DNA of 64,000 bases, taken from Butyricimonas paravirosa (GTDB lineage Bacteria > Bacteroidota > Bacteroidia > Bacteroidales > Marinifilaceae). The first letter of the stretch is position 1, and the number at the start of each line of letters is the position of its first letter. Both the position numbers and the translations under genes were made by a program. The notes under the pieces were generated by a model. It made no database searches. It saw only the letters and a program-made list of their open reading frames with translations, and had not been told where the DNA came from. Positions 1 to 8,366 of this stretch are shown one piece after another. The stretch lies in the NCBI RefSeq assembly GCF_032878955.1, contig NZ_CP043839.1, positions 5,332,001-5,396,000 of the forward strand, read 5' to 3'.

Positions 1-2
1 TT

Positions 3-437
3 CTGGATCGTGCCGTAATTCCAATCGCATTGGCCGGTTTCTTTATCCGGATGGGAAATCTGATGAACTCGGAGATTGTCGGCTTACCGACAGAGCTACC
101 TTGGGGATTCCGTTTTGTACATTCCGGGATGCCTGATCCGATGACTCCCCGTCATCCTGCACAGTTGTACGAGGCGATTTGTTATTTGATCAGTTTTGCT
201 GTTTTAATGCATTTGTATTGGAAGACGAAAGCGAAAGATCGTCAGGGCTTTCTTTTTGGAATGTTTTTGGTACTGATCTTTACCGCTCGTTTTGTGATCG
301 AGTTTGTGAAAGAGAACCAAGAAGAATTTGAAAACGCCATGACCTTGAATATGGGGCAATGGTTGAGTATTCCGTTTGTGCTGATCGGGATTTACATGAT
401 CTGGAGAAGCGGGAAAAAGATAAAAGTTAAAAACTAA
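3..437 (+). CDS. lgt: Prolipoprotein diacylglyceryl transferase, C-terminal part
   Basis: This is the 3' end of a gene that begins before the window; the frame is open from the first bases. Lgt is an inner-membrane enzyme that moves diacylglyceryl from phosphatidylglycerol to the lipobox cysteine of prelipoproteins, the first step of lipoprotein maturation. The visible part carries the family signature in the form RMGNLMNSE (canonical GRxGNFxNxE), then the conserved HPAQLYEA segment, and at least two hydrophobic membrane segments near the C-terminus. The many lipoproteins in this window would be its substrates. The next gene starts 3 bp after the stop, suggesting co-transcription. Confidence 0.93.
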   Translation: MDRAVIPIALAGFFIRMGNLMNSEIVGLPTELPWGFRFVHSGMPDPMTPRHPAQLYEAICYLISFAVLMHLYWKTKAKDRQGFLFGMFLVLIFTARFVIEFVKENQEEFENAMTLNMGQWLSIPFVLIGIYMIWRSGKKIKVKN

Positions 438-440
438 AAG

Positions 441-965
441 ATGAAAGAATCTGTAACTTGTAACCAATCAACCTGCAACTCGCCGGAGGCGAACTCTTAT
501 AATCCGGAATTTATGAAGGAGGCAATTCGTATTGCCGTGGAGAACGTGGAGAAGGGGACGGGAGGACCGTTCGGGGCGGTAGTTGTGCGGGATGGTAAGA
601 TTATCGCAACTTCCGGGAATACGGTTGTTCCGGATAATGATCCCACGGCTCATGCGGAAGTGAATGCTATTCGCAAGGCTTGTAAGCAACTTGATTCTTT
701 CCAGTTGAAGGGGTGTGAAATTTATTCCAGTTGTGAACCGTGTCCCATGTGTTTAGGGGCGATTTACTGGGCGAGACCGGAACGGGTGTATTATGCCTGT
801 ACGAAGGAGGATGCCGCTGTCGGTGGATTTGATGATTCTTTTATCTATAAAGAGATCGTGTTGGATGGGCCTATGCGTTGTATCCCTTTTGAGAACAAAC
901 GGGAAGAGGGTGCGGGAGAGGAATTCAGGCTTTGGCAGACAACCAATAATAAAACGAGATATTAG
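441..965 (+). CDS. guaD: Guanine deaminase (cytidine deaminase-like fold)
   Basis: Probable guanine deaminase, converting guanine to xanthine and ammonia in purine salvage. The 174-residue protein has the zinc-deaminase motifs: HAE at residues 71-73 (zinc ligand and proton shuttle) and PCPMC at 100-104 (two zinc cysteines). The stretches CLGAIYWARP, GFDDSFIYKEI and a C-terminal aromatic tail resemble the Bacillus GuaD subfamily more than tRNA adenosine deaminase TadA. The first 24 residues (rich in Cys, Asn and Ser) are encoded by an ACTTGTAACC-like word that also occurs in non-coding DNA at 59605-59640, so the true start may be Met25 at 513. The gene follows lgt by 3 bp and ends before a strong terminator. 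Confidence 0.87.
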   Translation: MKESVTCNQSTCNSPEANSYNPEFMKEAIRIAVENVEKGTGGPFGAVVVRDGKIIATSGNTVVPDNDPTAHAEVNAIRKACKQLDSFQLKGCEIYSSCEPCPMCLGAIYWARPERVYYACTKEDAAVGGFDDSFIYKEIVLDGPMRCIPFENKREEGAGEEFRLWQTTNNKTRY

Positions 966-969
966 AAAA

Positions 970-997
970 GGGAGTCAATTTTTTTGACTCCCTTTTT
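970..997 (+). terminator. Rho-independent terminator after guaD
   Basis: A perfect 9-bp stem (GGGAGTCAA / TTGACTCCC, 970-978 with 984-992) closes a T-rich loop and is followed by a run of five T. It lies 5 bp after the guaD stop and should end the lgt-guaD transcript. Confidence 0.88.
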
Positions 998-1031
998 CTA
1001 ATATCTTCTCTTTTTCGTGTTCTAAATGAAA

Positions 1032-1061
1032 TTGTTATTCCGTTTAAATTTGTTATATTTG
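1032..1061 (+). promoter_or_regulatory. Bacteroidetes-type promoter for the 1121 membrane protein
   Basis: A -33 element TTG (1032-1034) and a -7 element TATATTTG (1054-1061) are separated by 19 bp, matching the Bacteroidetes sigma-ABfr consensus TTTG-N19/20-TAnnTTTG. It sits 60 bp upstream of the start codon. Confidence 0.65.
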
Positions 1062-1120
1062 TGAATGACAACGTGGTAGGTCGTGTGTAGGATTTAATTA
1101 CTCAACCTAAATTTAGAACT

Positions 1121-1726
1121 ATGGAAAAGAAATTAGACTTTGGTAGCGTGTTATCGCAAGGTTTTTTGGTGGGAATGAAAAATCTGCCTTCTCTTTTGGG
1201 AGCAATTGTATTATGGCTTTTAACGATCTGGATTCCTTACGTGAATGTGGGAACCACGATAGCTATCATGACGATCCCCATTAAATTCAGTAAAGGTGAG
1301 ATTTTTTCCCCTCTCTGTATTTTCGAGAAACAATATTATCGTTATATGGGTGAGTTCTTTTTGACTTGTGGGTGGTACACGGCAGGGGTGTTGATGGCCA
1401 TGGTTTTTCTTGTTGTACCCGGTATCGTGTTGGGGATTATTTGGAGTCAAGCCCTTTATCTTGTACTGGACAAGGGGGTGAATCCGGCCAAAGCCTTATC
1501 ATTGAGTAATAAAATGACTTATGGCAACAAATGGATCATTTTTGCCGTGATGTTTGTTGTTTATATAGCCTTTTTAGTAGCTTCCTTGTTATTGACTTGG
1601 ATTCCGTTTATCGGGGTTATTATTGCATTTTGTTTGATGGTTATTTATATGGCCATGATATTGGGTTGTTCCGGAATGATGTATGGTAAATTGTTGGAAA
1701 ATCTGACAGAAGAAGATCTTAAATAA
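1121..1726 (+). CDS. Polytopic membrane protein of unknown function
   Basis: A 201-residue integral membrane protein with hydrophobic segments at about 23-39, 42-54, 82-116, 137-159 and 162-183, separated by short polar loops. The proline- and glycine-rich turns (WIPYVNVG, VVPGIVLG, WIPFIGVI) resemble small DUF975/DUF4013-like membrane proteins, but no catalytic or binding motif is visible, so no function is assigned. It stands alone between two terminators with its own promoter, so it is probably a single-gene transcript. Confidence 0.7.
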   Translation: MEKKLDFGSVLSQGFLVGMKNLPSLLGAIVLWLLTIWIPYVNVGTTIAIMTIPIKFSKGEIFSPLCIFEKQYYRYMGEFFLTCGWYTAGVLMAMVFLVVPGIVLGIIWSQALYLVLDKGVNPAKALSLSNKMTYGNKWIIFAVMFVVYIAFLVASLLLTWIPFIGVIIAFCLMVIYMAMILGCSGMMYGKLLENLTEEDLK

Positions 1727-1742
1727 GATCACGTAAATATTG

Positions 1743-1783
1743 AAAAAGACGCCGTGTCCACAAGGTTGCGGCGTCTTTTTTTT
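1743..1783 (+). terminator. Rho-independent terminator
   Basis: The stem GACGCCG / CGGCGTC (1748-1754 with 1769-1775) is flanked by an A-run on the left and a T-run of eight on the right. It ends the transcript of the 1121 gene. Confidence 0.87.
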
Positions 1784-1934
1784 GTTTGTTGGTTGCGAAT
1801 TTTCTCTTTTTTTATTAAATTTGTAAACATCAAGTATTTATTTCCTATATAAATATTCGAAACCCTGACTTCCGGGGACTTGTTTGGGCGATATCCGTTT
1901 GTCGTTTTTGTTTAATCTAAGATAAGGAGAAAAT

Positions 1935-4031
1935 GTGAAGGAGAAAGATGTATTGAATTTTTCGTGTATAGAGTTGGTGAGTTTATTTGAGCGGGAGTTT
2001 CCGGCGATCATGCAAGGTGCAAGCCTTAGTAAGGATTGGAAAGAGTTTGAACAATTTCTGAAGGGGTACGTGCGTGCCGCTTTGACAAAATATTCTACTT
2101 CTTCGTCTATAAAACGATTTTTCCGGATGTTTATGAACGAGACCCGGCATATTCGTGATTTTTCCACGGGGGAGAAGATTCGTTATGAACCGATTAAATG
2201 GTTATGGCAAGCTTTACGGGGAGAGGGGGATGGCATACATCCGGATTTTTTGTTGGATTGGTATTATCTATTTAAGAAATACCAGACAGATGAAGTCGTT
2301 TTACCGGAGCGGGTGCAATGTGACCAATGGCGGGGACGTTGGAAAACCGGGATGGATGAGGATGTAACTCAAGAGCGACGGGAGAACCGGGAGCGGATAC
2401 GTGGTTTGTTGATTGGGAAAATAGAGAAGAGAGATAAGTTGAATACCCGTTATCGTTTTGAAGAGGGAATGAGCATGGAGAGAAAACGGGAGTTGGTGGG
2501 TGAATGGTGGGGGGATTATAAATTTCATCTCGCTTTAGCCGTCCGGGAACCGGATGAGTTGAATCTGTTCATGGGTGACACGTTATCGCCGGAGTTAATG
2601 GAGCTTTTACACCGGGCGAAACAGAAAGGAATCCCGTTTTTCGTGACACCCTATTATCTTTCCTTGTTGAGCGTTCGGACGGATGGGTACGATGATTCCA
2701 CGATTCGGAGTTACGTGATCTATTCCGAGGAGCTGGTGGAGAATTTTGGGCGGATCCGGGCGTGGGAGAAAGAGGATGTGGTGGAACCGGGAAAACCGAA
2801 TGCTGCCGGGTGGTTGTTGCCCAATGCCACGAATATTCATCGTCGTTATCCCGAAGTGGCTATTTTCATCCCGGATTCGATGGGACGGGCTTGTGGGCTG
2901 TGCGCTTTATGCCAGCGTATGTACGACTTTCAGAAAGGACATTTGAATTTTAACTTGGATCGGCTGAAACCGACAGACGGGTGGGAAGTCAAGATGGAGC
3001 GCTTGATGATGTATTACGAGCATGATTCTCAATTGCGGGATATTTTGATTACGGGAGGGGATGCACTGATGAGTCAAAACCAGACGTTGGAAAAAATCTT
3101 GGATGCTGTTTTCCGTATGGCCGTGCGCAAGCGAGAATTGAACAAGCGACGTGGGAAAGGAGAAAAATATGCCGAGATTCAACGGGTGAGATTGGGTTCG
3201 AGGTTGTTGGCTTATTTACCCAGTCGTGTAAATGACGGGTTGATCGAGGTGTTGAAAAGATTCCGGGAGAAGGCGGAACAGGTCGGGATTCAGCAATTTT
3301 TCATACAGACTCATTTCGAGTCGCCTTTGGAAGTGACCGAGGAGGTGATTCAGGCTACCCGGTGCTTGCTGGAGGCCGGATGGATTATCACCAATCAGGC
3401 CGTGTTCACGGTGGCGGCTTCACGTCGGGGACATACGGCGAGGTTGAGAGAGGTACTGAATCGAATCGGTATTCTGACGTATTACACTTTTTCCGTGAAG
3501 GGATTCGAGGAGAATTATGCCTTGTTTGTCCCGAATAGTCGTTCGCTACAAGAGATGTTGGAGGAAAAAGTGTACGGGGATTTGCCCGTGGAGCTGGAAA
3601 AGGAGGTCTTGGAATTGTTGGAATACCCGGAAAGGATTCCCGCTGAATTACCGGATTTGTTGGACAAATACCGGCAACCGTTTCTGGCCACGGATCGAAA
3701 CGTGATGAACCTGCCCGGAATCGGGAAGAGCATGACGTACCAGACGGTCGGGATGACAAAGGAGGGGAAGCGTATTTTACGTTTTTCTCTGGACGCGGGA
3801 CGACGGCATAGCCCTCAAGTGGATCACGAGGGGGAGATTTATATCGTGGAAAGCAAGTCGATCGCGGCTTATTTACGCCAATTGCAAGCGTTGGGTGAAC
3901 GTGTGGAGGATTACAGTTCGTTGTGGGATTATGCTGAAGGGCGCACGGAATCCCGTTTTGCCCTTTTTGAATATCCGGAACCGAGAATTGAAATCACGGG
4001 GGATTTCACGAATCTGGAAATTGATTCGTGA
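1935..4031 (+). CDS. KamA-like (lysine 2,3-aminomutase family) radical SAM protein with atypical cluster motif
   Basis: A 698-residue relative of PLP-dependent radical SAM aminomutases, which move an amino group between neighbouring carbons. Support: a cysteine cluster at C320, C323 and C326 followed by Q-R, an ITGGDALMS stretch (the KamA TGGDPL-type loop), and LPGIGK near the C-terminus, where K598 matches the lysine that binds PLP in the PGGGGK motif. Two points are odd. The cluster reads CX2CX2C instead of the usual CX3CX2C, and the protein has about 300 residues before it, far more than classical KamA (about 415 residues in all). Translation starts at GTG 1935 with AAGGAG just upstream. 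The substrate is unknown. Its stop codon abuts that of the convergent gene. Confidence 0.78.
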   Translation: MKEKDVLNFSCIELVSLFEREFPAIMQGASLSKDWKEFEQFLKGYVRAALTKYSTSSSIKRFFRMFMNETRHIRDFSTGEKIRYEPIKWLWQALRGEGDGIHPDFLLDWYYLFKKYQTDEVVLPERVQCDQWRGRWKTGMDEDVTQERRENRERIRGLLIGKIEKRDKLNTRYRFEEGMSMERKRELVGEWWGDYKFHLALAVREPDELNLFMGDTLSPELMELLHRAKQKGIPFFVTPYYLSLLSVRTDGYDDSTIRSYVIYSEELVENFGRIRAWEKEDVVEPGKPNAAGWLLPNATNIHRRYPEVAIFIPDSMGRACGLCALCQRMYDFQKGHLNFNLDRLKPTDGWEVKMERLMMYYEHDSQLRDILITGGDALMSQNQTLEKILDAVFRMAVRKRELNKRRGKGEKYAEIQRVRLGSRLLAYLPSRVNDGLIEVLKRFREKAEQVGIQQFFIQTHFESPLEVTEEVIQATRCLLEAGWIITNQAVFTVAASRRGHTARLREVLNRIGILTYYTFSVKGFEENYALFVPNSRSLQEMLEEKVYGDLPVELEKEVLELLEYPERIPAELPDLLDKYRQPFLATDRNVMNLPGIGKSMTYQTVGMTKEGKRILRFSLDAGRRHSPQVDHEGEIYIVESKSIAAYLRQLQALGERVEDYSSLWDYAEGRTESRFALFEYPEPRIEITGDFTNLEIDS

Positions 4032-4673
4032 TCAGGCGTCCCCGTTAGTTTCGAGTAATCCCAGTGTCCCCGACGCGTTCTGCCCGTTTGCGCTGACAGC
4101 GAAACCGTACACGACTAGTTGATTCACGTCCCAGTCTTCCGGTAACGGCCATTCTTCTTCCCCGCTTGTGCCTCTAGTTCCGAGTTCCACGAGCCGGCTT
4201 TTCTTTTCTTCCCGTTCGTGAATTACACCCATCAAGCGGTCTTCCTTTGCCATGAAAGGCATTAATGGTTGTTGTTTCCACCGGAAGGTGACCAGCCGTT
4301 TTTCCTTGTCCACTTCTGCCTCGATGAGGGGTAAGCGTAACCCGCCACCGGAGAGCGAGAGTGTCAACAGGTCCACGGTGGGATTTTCCACGTCATCCGC
4401 GTTCACTTTGTGAATATTGTCACGGGTGAAGCAGTTGGCGCATATCTTGCCGGAGGGGGAACAATACCCCACGGATAGGATTTTGAGGAAACGGCGACGC
4501 AATTTCGTGATCAGGCTAAGTCTGGCACGTTGTTTCAATTGTTCCGGGGTTTTTGCGTCCTTCACGAAACCCGGTTTTCCTCTCGCGATTTGAGTTTTAC
4601 CCACTTTGTAGGAGGTTACGTTGCCGACGGAACCGGAGATGTCTTGAAATATGGTCGGTTTAAAGATTGCCAT
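4032..4673 (-). CDS. DUF6266 family protein (second of a tandem pair)
   Basis: A 213-residue protein whose N-terminus (MAIFKPTIFQDISGSVGNV) and the following TPEQLKQRARL segment match the pattern of DUF6266, a Bacteroidetes family of unknown function. It has no signal peptide and no membrane segment. It carries four cysteines near residues 70-80 (GYCSPSGKICANC), which could hold a metal or be incidental. It is a distant paralogue of the gene just upstream (4686-5327, 12 bp away); the two should be one transcript. Its stop overlaps nothing: TGA of the KamA-like gene and TCA of this gene form TGATCA. Confidence 0.7.
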   Translation of the reverse strand: MAIFKPTIFQDISGSVGNVTSYKVGKTQIARGKPGFVKDAKTPEQLKQRARLSLITKLRRRFLKILSVGYCSPSGKICANCFTRDNIHKVNADDVENPTVDLLTLSLSGGGLRLPLIEAEVDKEKRLVTFRWKQQPLMPFMAKEDRLMGVIHEREEKKSRLVELGTRGTSGEEEWPLPEDWDVNQLVVYGFAVSANGQNASGTLGLLETNGDA

Positions 4674-4685
4674 GATATTCGTGTT

Positions 4686-5327
4686 TTAAGATTTGGAAAT
4701 AGAGAAATACATGCAGGGGGAGTAACGTTTCCCGTCTTGGGCAGCGAAAAAGCAATATAAATGGGCTGTTGTCCATGTTCCTTCCGGGACGGGTACGATG
4801 GCTTTTCCATCTGATCGGCAGAATCCCGTGTCATCCAGCACGACGGGTTGATAGGGTTCGTTGTCAAAGATGGCGACAACGGTCAGTTGGTCGGTCGCTT
4901 GTGCGGTGACGGTTGACGTGTTATCCAGCCACTCCAGTTCCAGTTTGTTTGCGTGAATGGCCGTGGCTTTCATCCCGAAAGGTAATTGCAGGCTACCATC
5001 CGACAGGACTAGCCGGGGGTAATCGATGTAGTCATTCGGGCCGAACATATTCATGTTTGCGTGAAGGAACCAGTGGTAGCCGGAGCGTCGTTCCTCTTCC
5101 CGAGCCACGAGCGCGTACACTTTTTCCAGCATGCTTCCTCGTGTGGCACGATACATGGTCTGGGCTCCGGGGAGCTTTGAACGTTGTGTCGTTTGTCCTT
5201 CCGAACGCGGGTTGCTGATGGTGTCTGCCAATTTTCGGGCATACGTTTTGTTTCCTACCGAGTAAGTCACGTATCCCCCGATTTTCCCGGAGGCTCCTTG
5301 TAATACCGAATCGTTTAATGTTGCCAT
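4686..5327 (-). CDS. DUF6266 family protein (first of a tandem pair)
   Basis: Also 213 residues, the same length as its downstream neighbour. The N-terminus has the GASGKIGGYVTYSVG pattern that in this family usually reads GGFxGKxGxxxG, followed by SNPRSEGQTTQRSK, equivalent to the TPEQLKQRARL segment of the paralogue. The C-terminal half is rich in beta-type sequence (LELEWLDN, LTVVAIFDNE, AHLYCFFAAQDG) and could form an Ig-like domain. No function is known. A canonical promoter lies 90 bp upstream on the same strand. Confidence 0.7.
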   Translation of the reverse strand: MATLNDSVLQGASGKIGGYVTYSVGNKTYARKLADTISNPRSEGQTTQRSKLPGAQTMYRATRGSMLEKVYALVAREEERRSGYHWFLHANMNMFGPNDYIDYPRLVLSDGSLQLPFGMKATAIHANKLELEWLDNTSTVTAQATDQLTVVAIFDNEPYQPVVLDDTGFCRSDGKAIVPVPEGTWTTAHLYCFFAAQDGKRYSPCMYFSISKS

Positions 5328-5413
5328 GTATTTTCTGATTTTGTTGACCTTTCGGTCGTGTTTATGAGTCAGTCTCCTATTTTGAGACTAAAATAATGCT
5401 ATATAGGAGTTTT

Positions 5414-5445
5414 CAAATGTAGATAGATTACTTTAAAAAAACAAA
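5414..5445 (-). promoter_or_regulatory. Promoter for the DUF6266 pair
   Basis: On the minus strand a -33 TTTG (5442-5445) and a -7 TACATTTG (5414-5421) are separated by 20 bp, the Bacteroidetes consensus. Start codon 5327 is about 87 bp downstream. Confidence 0.6.
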
Positions 5446-5531
5446 TTAATTGCAATATTTAATTTTGATTGTAGGAGGGGGATAGGGCCGGAATGGGAGC
5501 GGCTCGCAATTTGGTAAGAATATGTTAGTGA

Positions 5532-5554
5532 TAATGTCACATTTTGTGACATTA
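5532..5554. promoter_or_regulatory. Perfect 23-bp palindrome, possible operator
   Basis: Arms TAATGTCACA and TGTGACATTA (5532-5541 and 5545-5554) flank a 3-bp centre. It lies between the 3' end of the response regulator gene and the DUF6266 promoter, about 87 bp upstream of that promoter's -33 box. There is no T-run on either side, so an intrinsic terminator is unlikely; a dimeric regulator site is possible. Confidence 0.45.
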
Positions 5555-5596
5555 ATTTGCATTTATGTATTTGAGGGCCTAGGGTGAATTTTTATA

Positions 5597-6283
5597 CTAC
5601 AAGCCGTTCACGAGTTTGTAACCTCGAGCAAATTCGTTTTGGATGGCGATGCTTTTATCCGCTTTCAGTTTTTTATTCAGCAGGCAGACGTATCTGGTGA
5701 GGGCTTTTTCCTTGTCTGTGGTATAGACACCCCAGAGCGTTTCGCACATTTCCACGGTGGGAATCACCTCGTTGATCCGCAGGCAGAATAGCCATAAGAT
5801 GTTTGATTCCATACTTTTCAACTCTTCTCGTTTGCCGGAGATGGTGAGCAGTCGGTTGTTTTTGTTGAAGGTGGTGTCGGGAGAGATGCGGAAAAGGCCT
5901 TGTTCTTTTTCCGTGTTCAATCGTTTGGTTCTGGCGATAGCCTTGTCCAAGCGAGCTTTCACGTCGTCCACGCTACAACCTTTCACGAGATAATCGTCGG
6001 CTCCCTCGTACAGGGCATGGTTGTGATTGACGGAACTGAGAATCACGATCGGGACCTGATCCCCTTTTTCCCGTACGAGGCGAATCAGTTCGTGGCCGTC
6101 TTTTCCCGGTAGGTCCATGTCAAGTAACAGGAGATCCCAAGCTCCGGTTTCGTATAGTTGCCACGCCTTGTTCCCCTCTTTGGCAAGGGTTACCGTGTAC
6201 CCGGCTTCTTCAAGGATTTCCGTGTATATCATGGCGGCCGTGGTATTGTCCTCGGCATAGAGTATATTTATTTTTTCTTCCAT
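5597..6283 (-). CDS. OmpR-family response regulator
   Basis: A two-domain DNA-binding response regulator. The receiver domain shows the acidic pocket (AEDN), the phosphoacceptor Asp in LLLDMDLPG (D55 from this start) and the switch lysine in DDYLVKG. The C-terminal part (ISPDTTFN... NLLTISGK... LTRYVCLLNKKLK... ARGYKLV) follows the winged-helix OmpR/PhoB pattern. I chose the ATG at 6283 (MEEKINILYAED); an in-frame ATG at 6310 adds nine residues with no family support. It overlaps the upstream kinase gene by 16 bp, so the two are translationally coupled. It probably controls the divergent ABC export operon at 7701-15944. Confidence 0.88.
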   Translation of the reverse strand: MEEKINILYAEDNTTAAMIYTEILEEAGYTVTLAKEGNKAWQLYETGAWDLLLLDMDLPGKDGHELIRLVREKGDQVPIVILSSVNHNHALYEGADDYLVKGCSVDDVKARLDKAIARTKRLNTEKEQGLFRISPDTTFNKNNRLLTISGKREELKSMESNILWLFCLRINEVIPTVEMCETLWGVYTTDKEKALTRYVCLLNKKLKADKSIAIQNEFARGYKLVNGL

Positions 6284-7470
6284 TTGCGTAAGTATATCGT
6301 GAATGTACATCCTTTTCCCGGCGGGCTGTCCACCGTGATTTTTCCCTTGTGGGCTTTGATGACGTTGTAGACGTATGTCAAGCCTAAACCGTATCCTTTT
6401 TTATTGGTAGAGTCTTTGTTTGCCTGATAATATTTGTTGAAAATATATTTTTGTTGCTTTTTGGGAATACCGGGACCGTTGTCCCTTATTTCTATAACGA
6501 AGGTTCCTCTTTTTTGGTAACAGATTACGGTGATCTGTGGCGTTTCTCCGCTGTATTTCACGGCATTATCCAAGAGATTTTGAAGAGCGCCGAGTAGGTA
6601 GAAATGTGATGCATAAACAGTTTCGGATTCAACGAGATAGCGCAAGTTTAACTGGATATTTTTTTGTCCGTGGTTGGCGAGGTATTGTTTCTCGAATAAC
6701 GAGAGTATCTCGTTTTTCAGGTTAAATTCGTCCCGGGTGATGTTCAAGTGGGCGAGCCCGCTTAACGTTTTAAGCAATTGCTGAGAGCTTGTTTTCAGTC
6801 GGTTGGCTTCTTCTTGGATGAGCCGGATTTTCGCACGTCCCTTTTCGTCATCCTCGGGGATGGATTTCTTTTCTACAAGTTCAGACAGGGTGACGATACT
6901 TGCAAGAGGGGTCTTCCAGTCATGCACGACTTGTTTAATCATTTCTTCTTGAAGGCGGGATAGATGTTGTTGGGCGTGGGAGAGGTATTGTAAACCTAGA
7001 ACAAGTAGTAGTGTCAGCGCGACAATGGCGAGGATGTCTTGCCATGATTCCTCTAAAAAGAAGGAGATTGGAAAATTGTAATAAATGGCCAAGGATTCGT
7101 GGGAAAGATTATTTATCGGGAAGTTTTTTCCTCGTGTTATGTCGGGCGTGCGTGTTTTGTGATGCTGGAACCGGACTATGATTTGATTTGTGCTGTCTAA
7201 TTGTGCGATGGTGAAATGAACGGCATCGGGTGCTTGGGGGCGTAATATGCTGTCTAATGACGAGAAAAGATGGGTTCGTTCTTGAACGGAGTCCGTTTGT
7301 AATATTTCTATGTATGGGGGAATAACTGATTCGATAATAGAATCCATGTGAATTTGCCAGCGTGTCTTGACGGTTTCGTATAATTTAATACCGGAGAATA
7401 ATTGATTGATCCACAATAAAATGAATATCGTGAACGTGATATAACCTATTATTCTTAAATCGTGTTTCAT
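6268..7470 (-). CDS. Sensor histidine kinase
   Basis: A 400-residue membrane kinase, partner of the overlapping response regulator. Transmembrane segments at about 8-24 and 144-162 enclose a ~120-residue periplasmic sensor region with no recognised domain. The cytoplasmic part has an H-box VVHDWKTPLAS (H183), an N-box with D301/N302 (LLDNAVKY), a G1 box DNGPGIP (330-336) and a G2 box GYGLGL (359-364), so all catalytic parts are present. The H-box has Trp where HELKTPL is usual. Gene order (kinase first, regulator second, divergent from an ABC/TolC operon) suggests it senses an envelope stress or an exported compound. Confidence 0.9.
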   Translation of the reverse strand: MKHDLRIIGYITFTIFILLWINQLFSGIKLYETVKTRWQIHMDSIIESVIPPYIEILQTDSVQERTHLFSSLDSILRPQAPDAVHFTIAQLDSTNQIIVRFQHHKTRTPDITRGKNFPINNLSHESLAIYYNFPISFFLEESWQDILAIVALTLLLVLGLQYLSHAQQHLSRLQEEMIKQVVHDWKTPLASIVTLSELVEKKSIPEDDEKGRAKIRLIQEEANRLKTSSQQLLKTLSGLAHLNITRDEFNLKNEILSLFEKQYLANHGQKNIQLNLRYLVESETVYASHFYLLGALQNLLDNAVKYSGETPQITVICYQKRGTFVIEIRDNGPGIPKKQQKYIFNKYYQANKDSTNKKGYGLGLTYVYNVIKAHKGKITVDSPPGKGCTFTIYLRKWKKK

Positions 7471-7650
7471 TCACTTTCCTTTTACCATTTCAACATGCAC
7501 GTTTGTTGAATGGTTGCCGTCACATAGACGAGACGAAATTACGTATTTAGAATTGATTTTACAAGGAGTTGTGGTTGAGCGATATGTCGGGAGCGAAATT
7601 TTACAATAGTTTTACAATAATTCGGGGAGGTTTCCTAGGAGGGAGTTCGT

Positions 7651-7658
7651 TATGTTTG
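7651..7658 (+). promoter_or_regulatory. Possible -7 box for the ABC export operon
   Basis: TATGTTTG fits TAnnTTTG and lies 43 bp upstream of the ATPase start, within the 230-bp divergent gap (7471-7700) between kinase and ABC operon. No good TTTG was seen at the -33 distance, as expected if an activator such as the adjacent response regulator is needed. Two copies of TTTTACAATA (about 7599-7618) just upstream could be half-sites for it. Confidence 0.4.
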
Positions 7659-7700
7659 TAATGGTAAAATAAATCATGAATCAACTAATACTTAAATCAT

Positions 7701-8366
7701 ATGATAACTTTAGAAAATATTAATAAAACGTTTTACACGAGCGAAGTGGAGACACGGGCATTGGAAGATATTAATTTGACGGTGGAGAAAGGTGAGTTTG
7801 TGGCTATCATGGGACCTTCGGGGTGTGGAAAGAGTACGATGTTGAATATTATGGGGTTGTTGGATAAGCCAACGAGTGGTTGGGTGATTATTGATGATGT
7901 CCGGGCAGATTCTTTGTATGATCGGGATATGGCGAGGATTCGTAACCAGAAACTAGGATTTATTTTCCAGAGTTTCCATTTGATCCCATCGTTGAACGTG
8001 TTGGATAACGTGTTGCTGCCGATGTTGTATCGCCGGGGAAGTTCTGCATCGGCCAATAAGAAAAGGGCACTGGAATTAATTGAAAAGGTCGGGTTGACTC
8101 ATCGCTTGAAACATTTCCCCTCGCAGTTGTCCGGGGGACAATGCCAACGGGTGGCGATAGCGAGGGCGTTGATCGGGCAGCCGAAAGTGATTCTGGCGGA
8201 CGAGCCGACGGGAAATTTGGATAGTAAGATGGGAACGGAGATCATGGATTTACTCGTACAATTGAACCGGGAGGGGACGACAATCGTGATGGTGACGCAT
8301 GATGAGAGATTGGCGGAGGAAACCGGACGGATCATTCGTTTGTTTGACGGAAAGTTAGTGTTATGA
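7701..8366 (+). CDS. ABC transporter ATP-binding protein, MacB/LolD type
   Basis: A 221-residue ATPase with Walker A GPSGCGKST (38-46), the Q-loop FIFQSFHLIP, signature LSGGQ at 143-147 (continuing CQRVAIARA), Walker B VILADE (163-168) and a switch His in VTHD. This is the MacB/LolD/YknY class, which powers mechanotransmission exporters that move substrates from the periplasm out through TolC and does not import. It overlaps the first permease by 4 bp (ATGA). It is the only ATPase for the four permeases that follow, so they presumably share it. Confidence 0.93.
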   Translation: MITLENINKTFYTSEVETRALEDINLTVEKGEFVAIMGPSGCGKSTMLNIMGLLDKPTSGWVIIDDVRADSLYDRDMARIRNQKLGFIFQSFHLIPSLNVLDNVLLPMLYRRGSSASANKKRALELIEKVGLTHRLKHFPSQLSGGQCQRVAIARALIGQPKVILADEPTGNLDSKMGTEIMDLLVQLNREGTTIVMVTHDERLAEETGRIIRLFDGKLVL

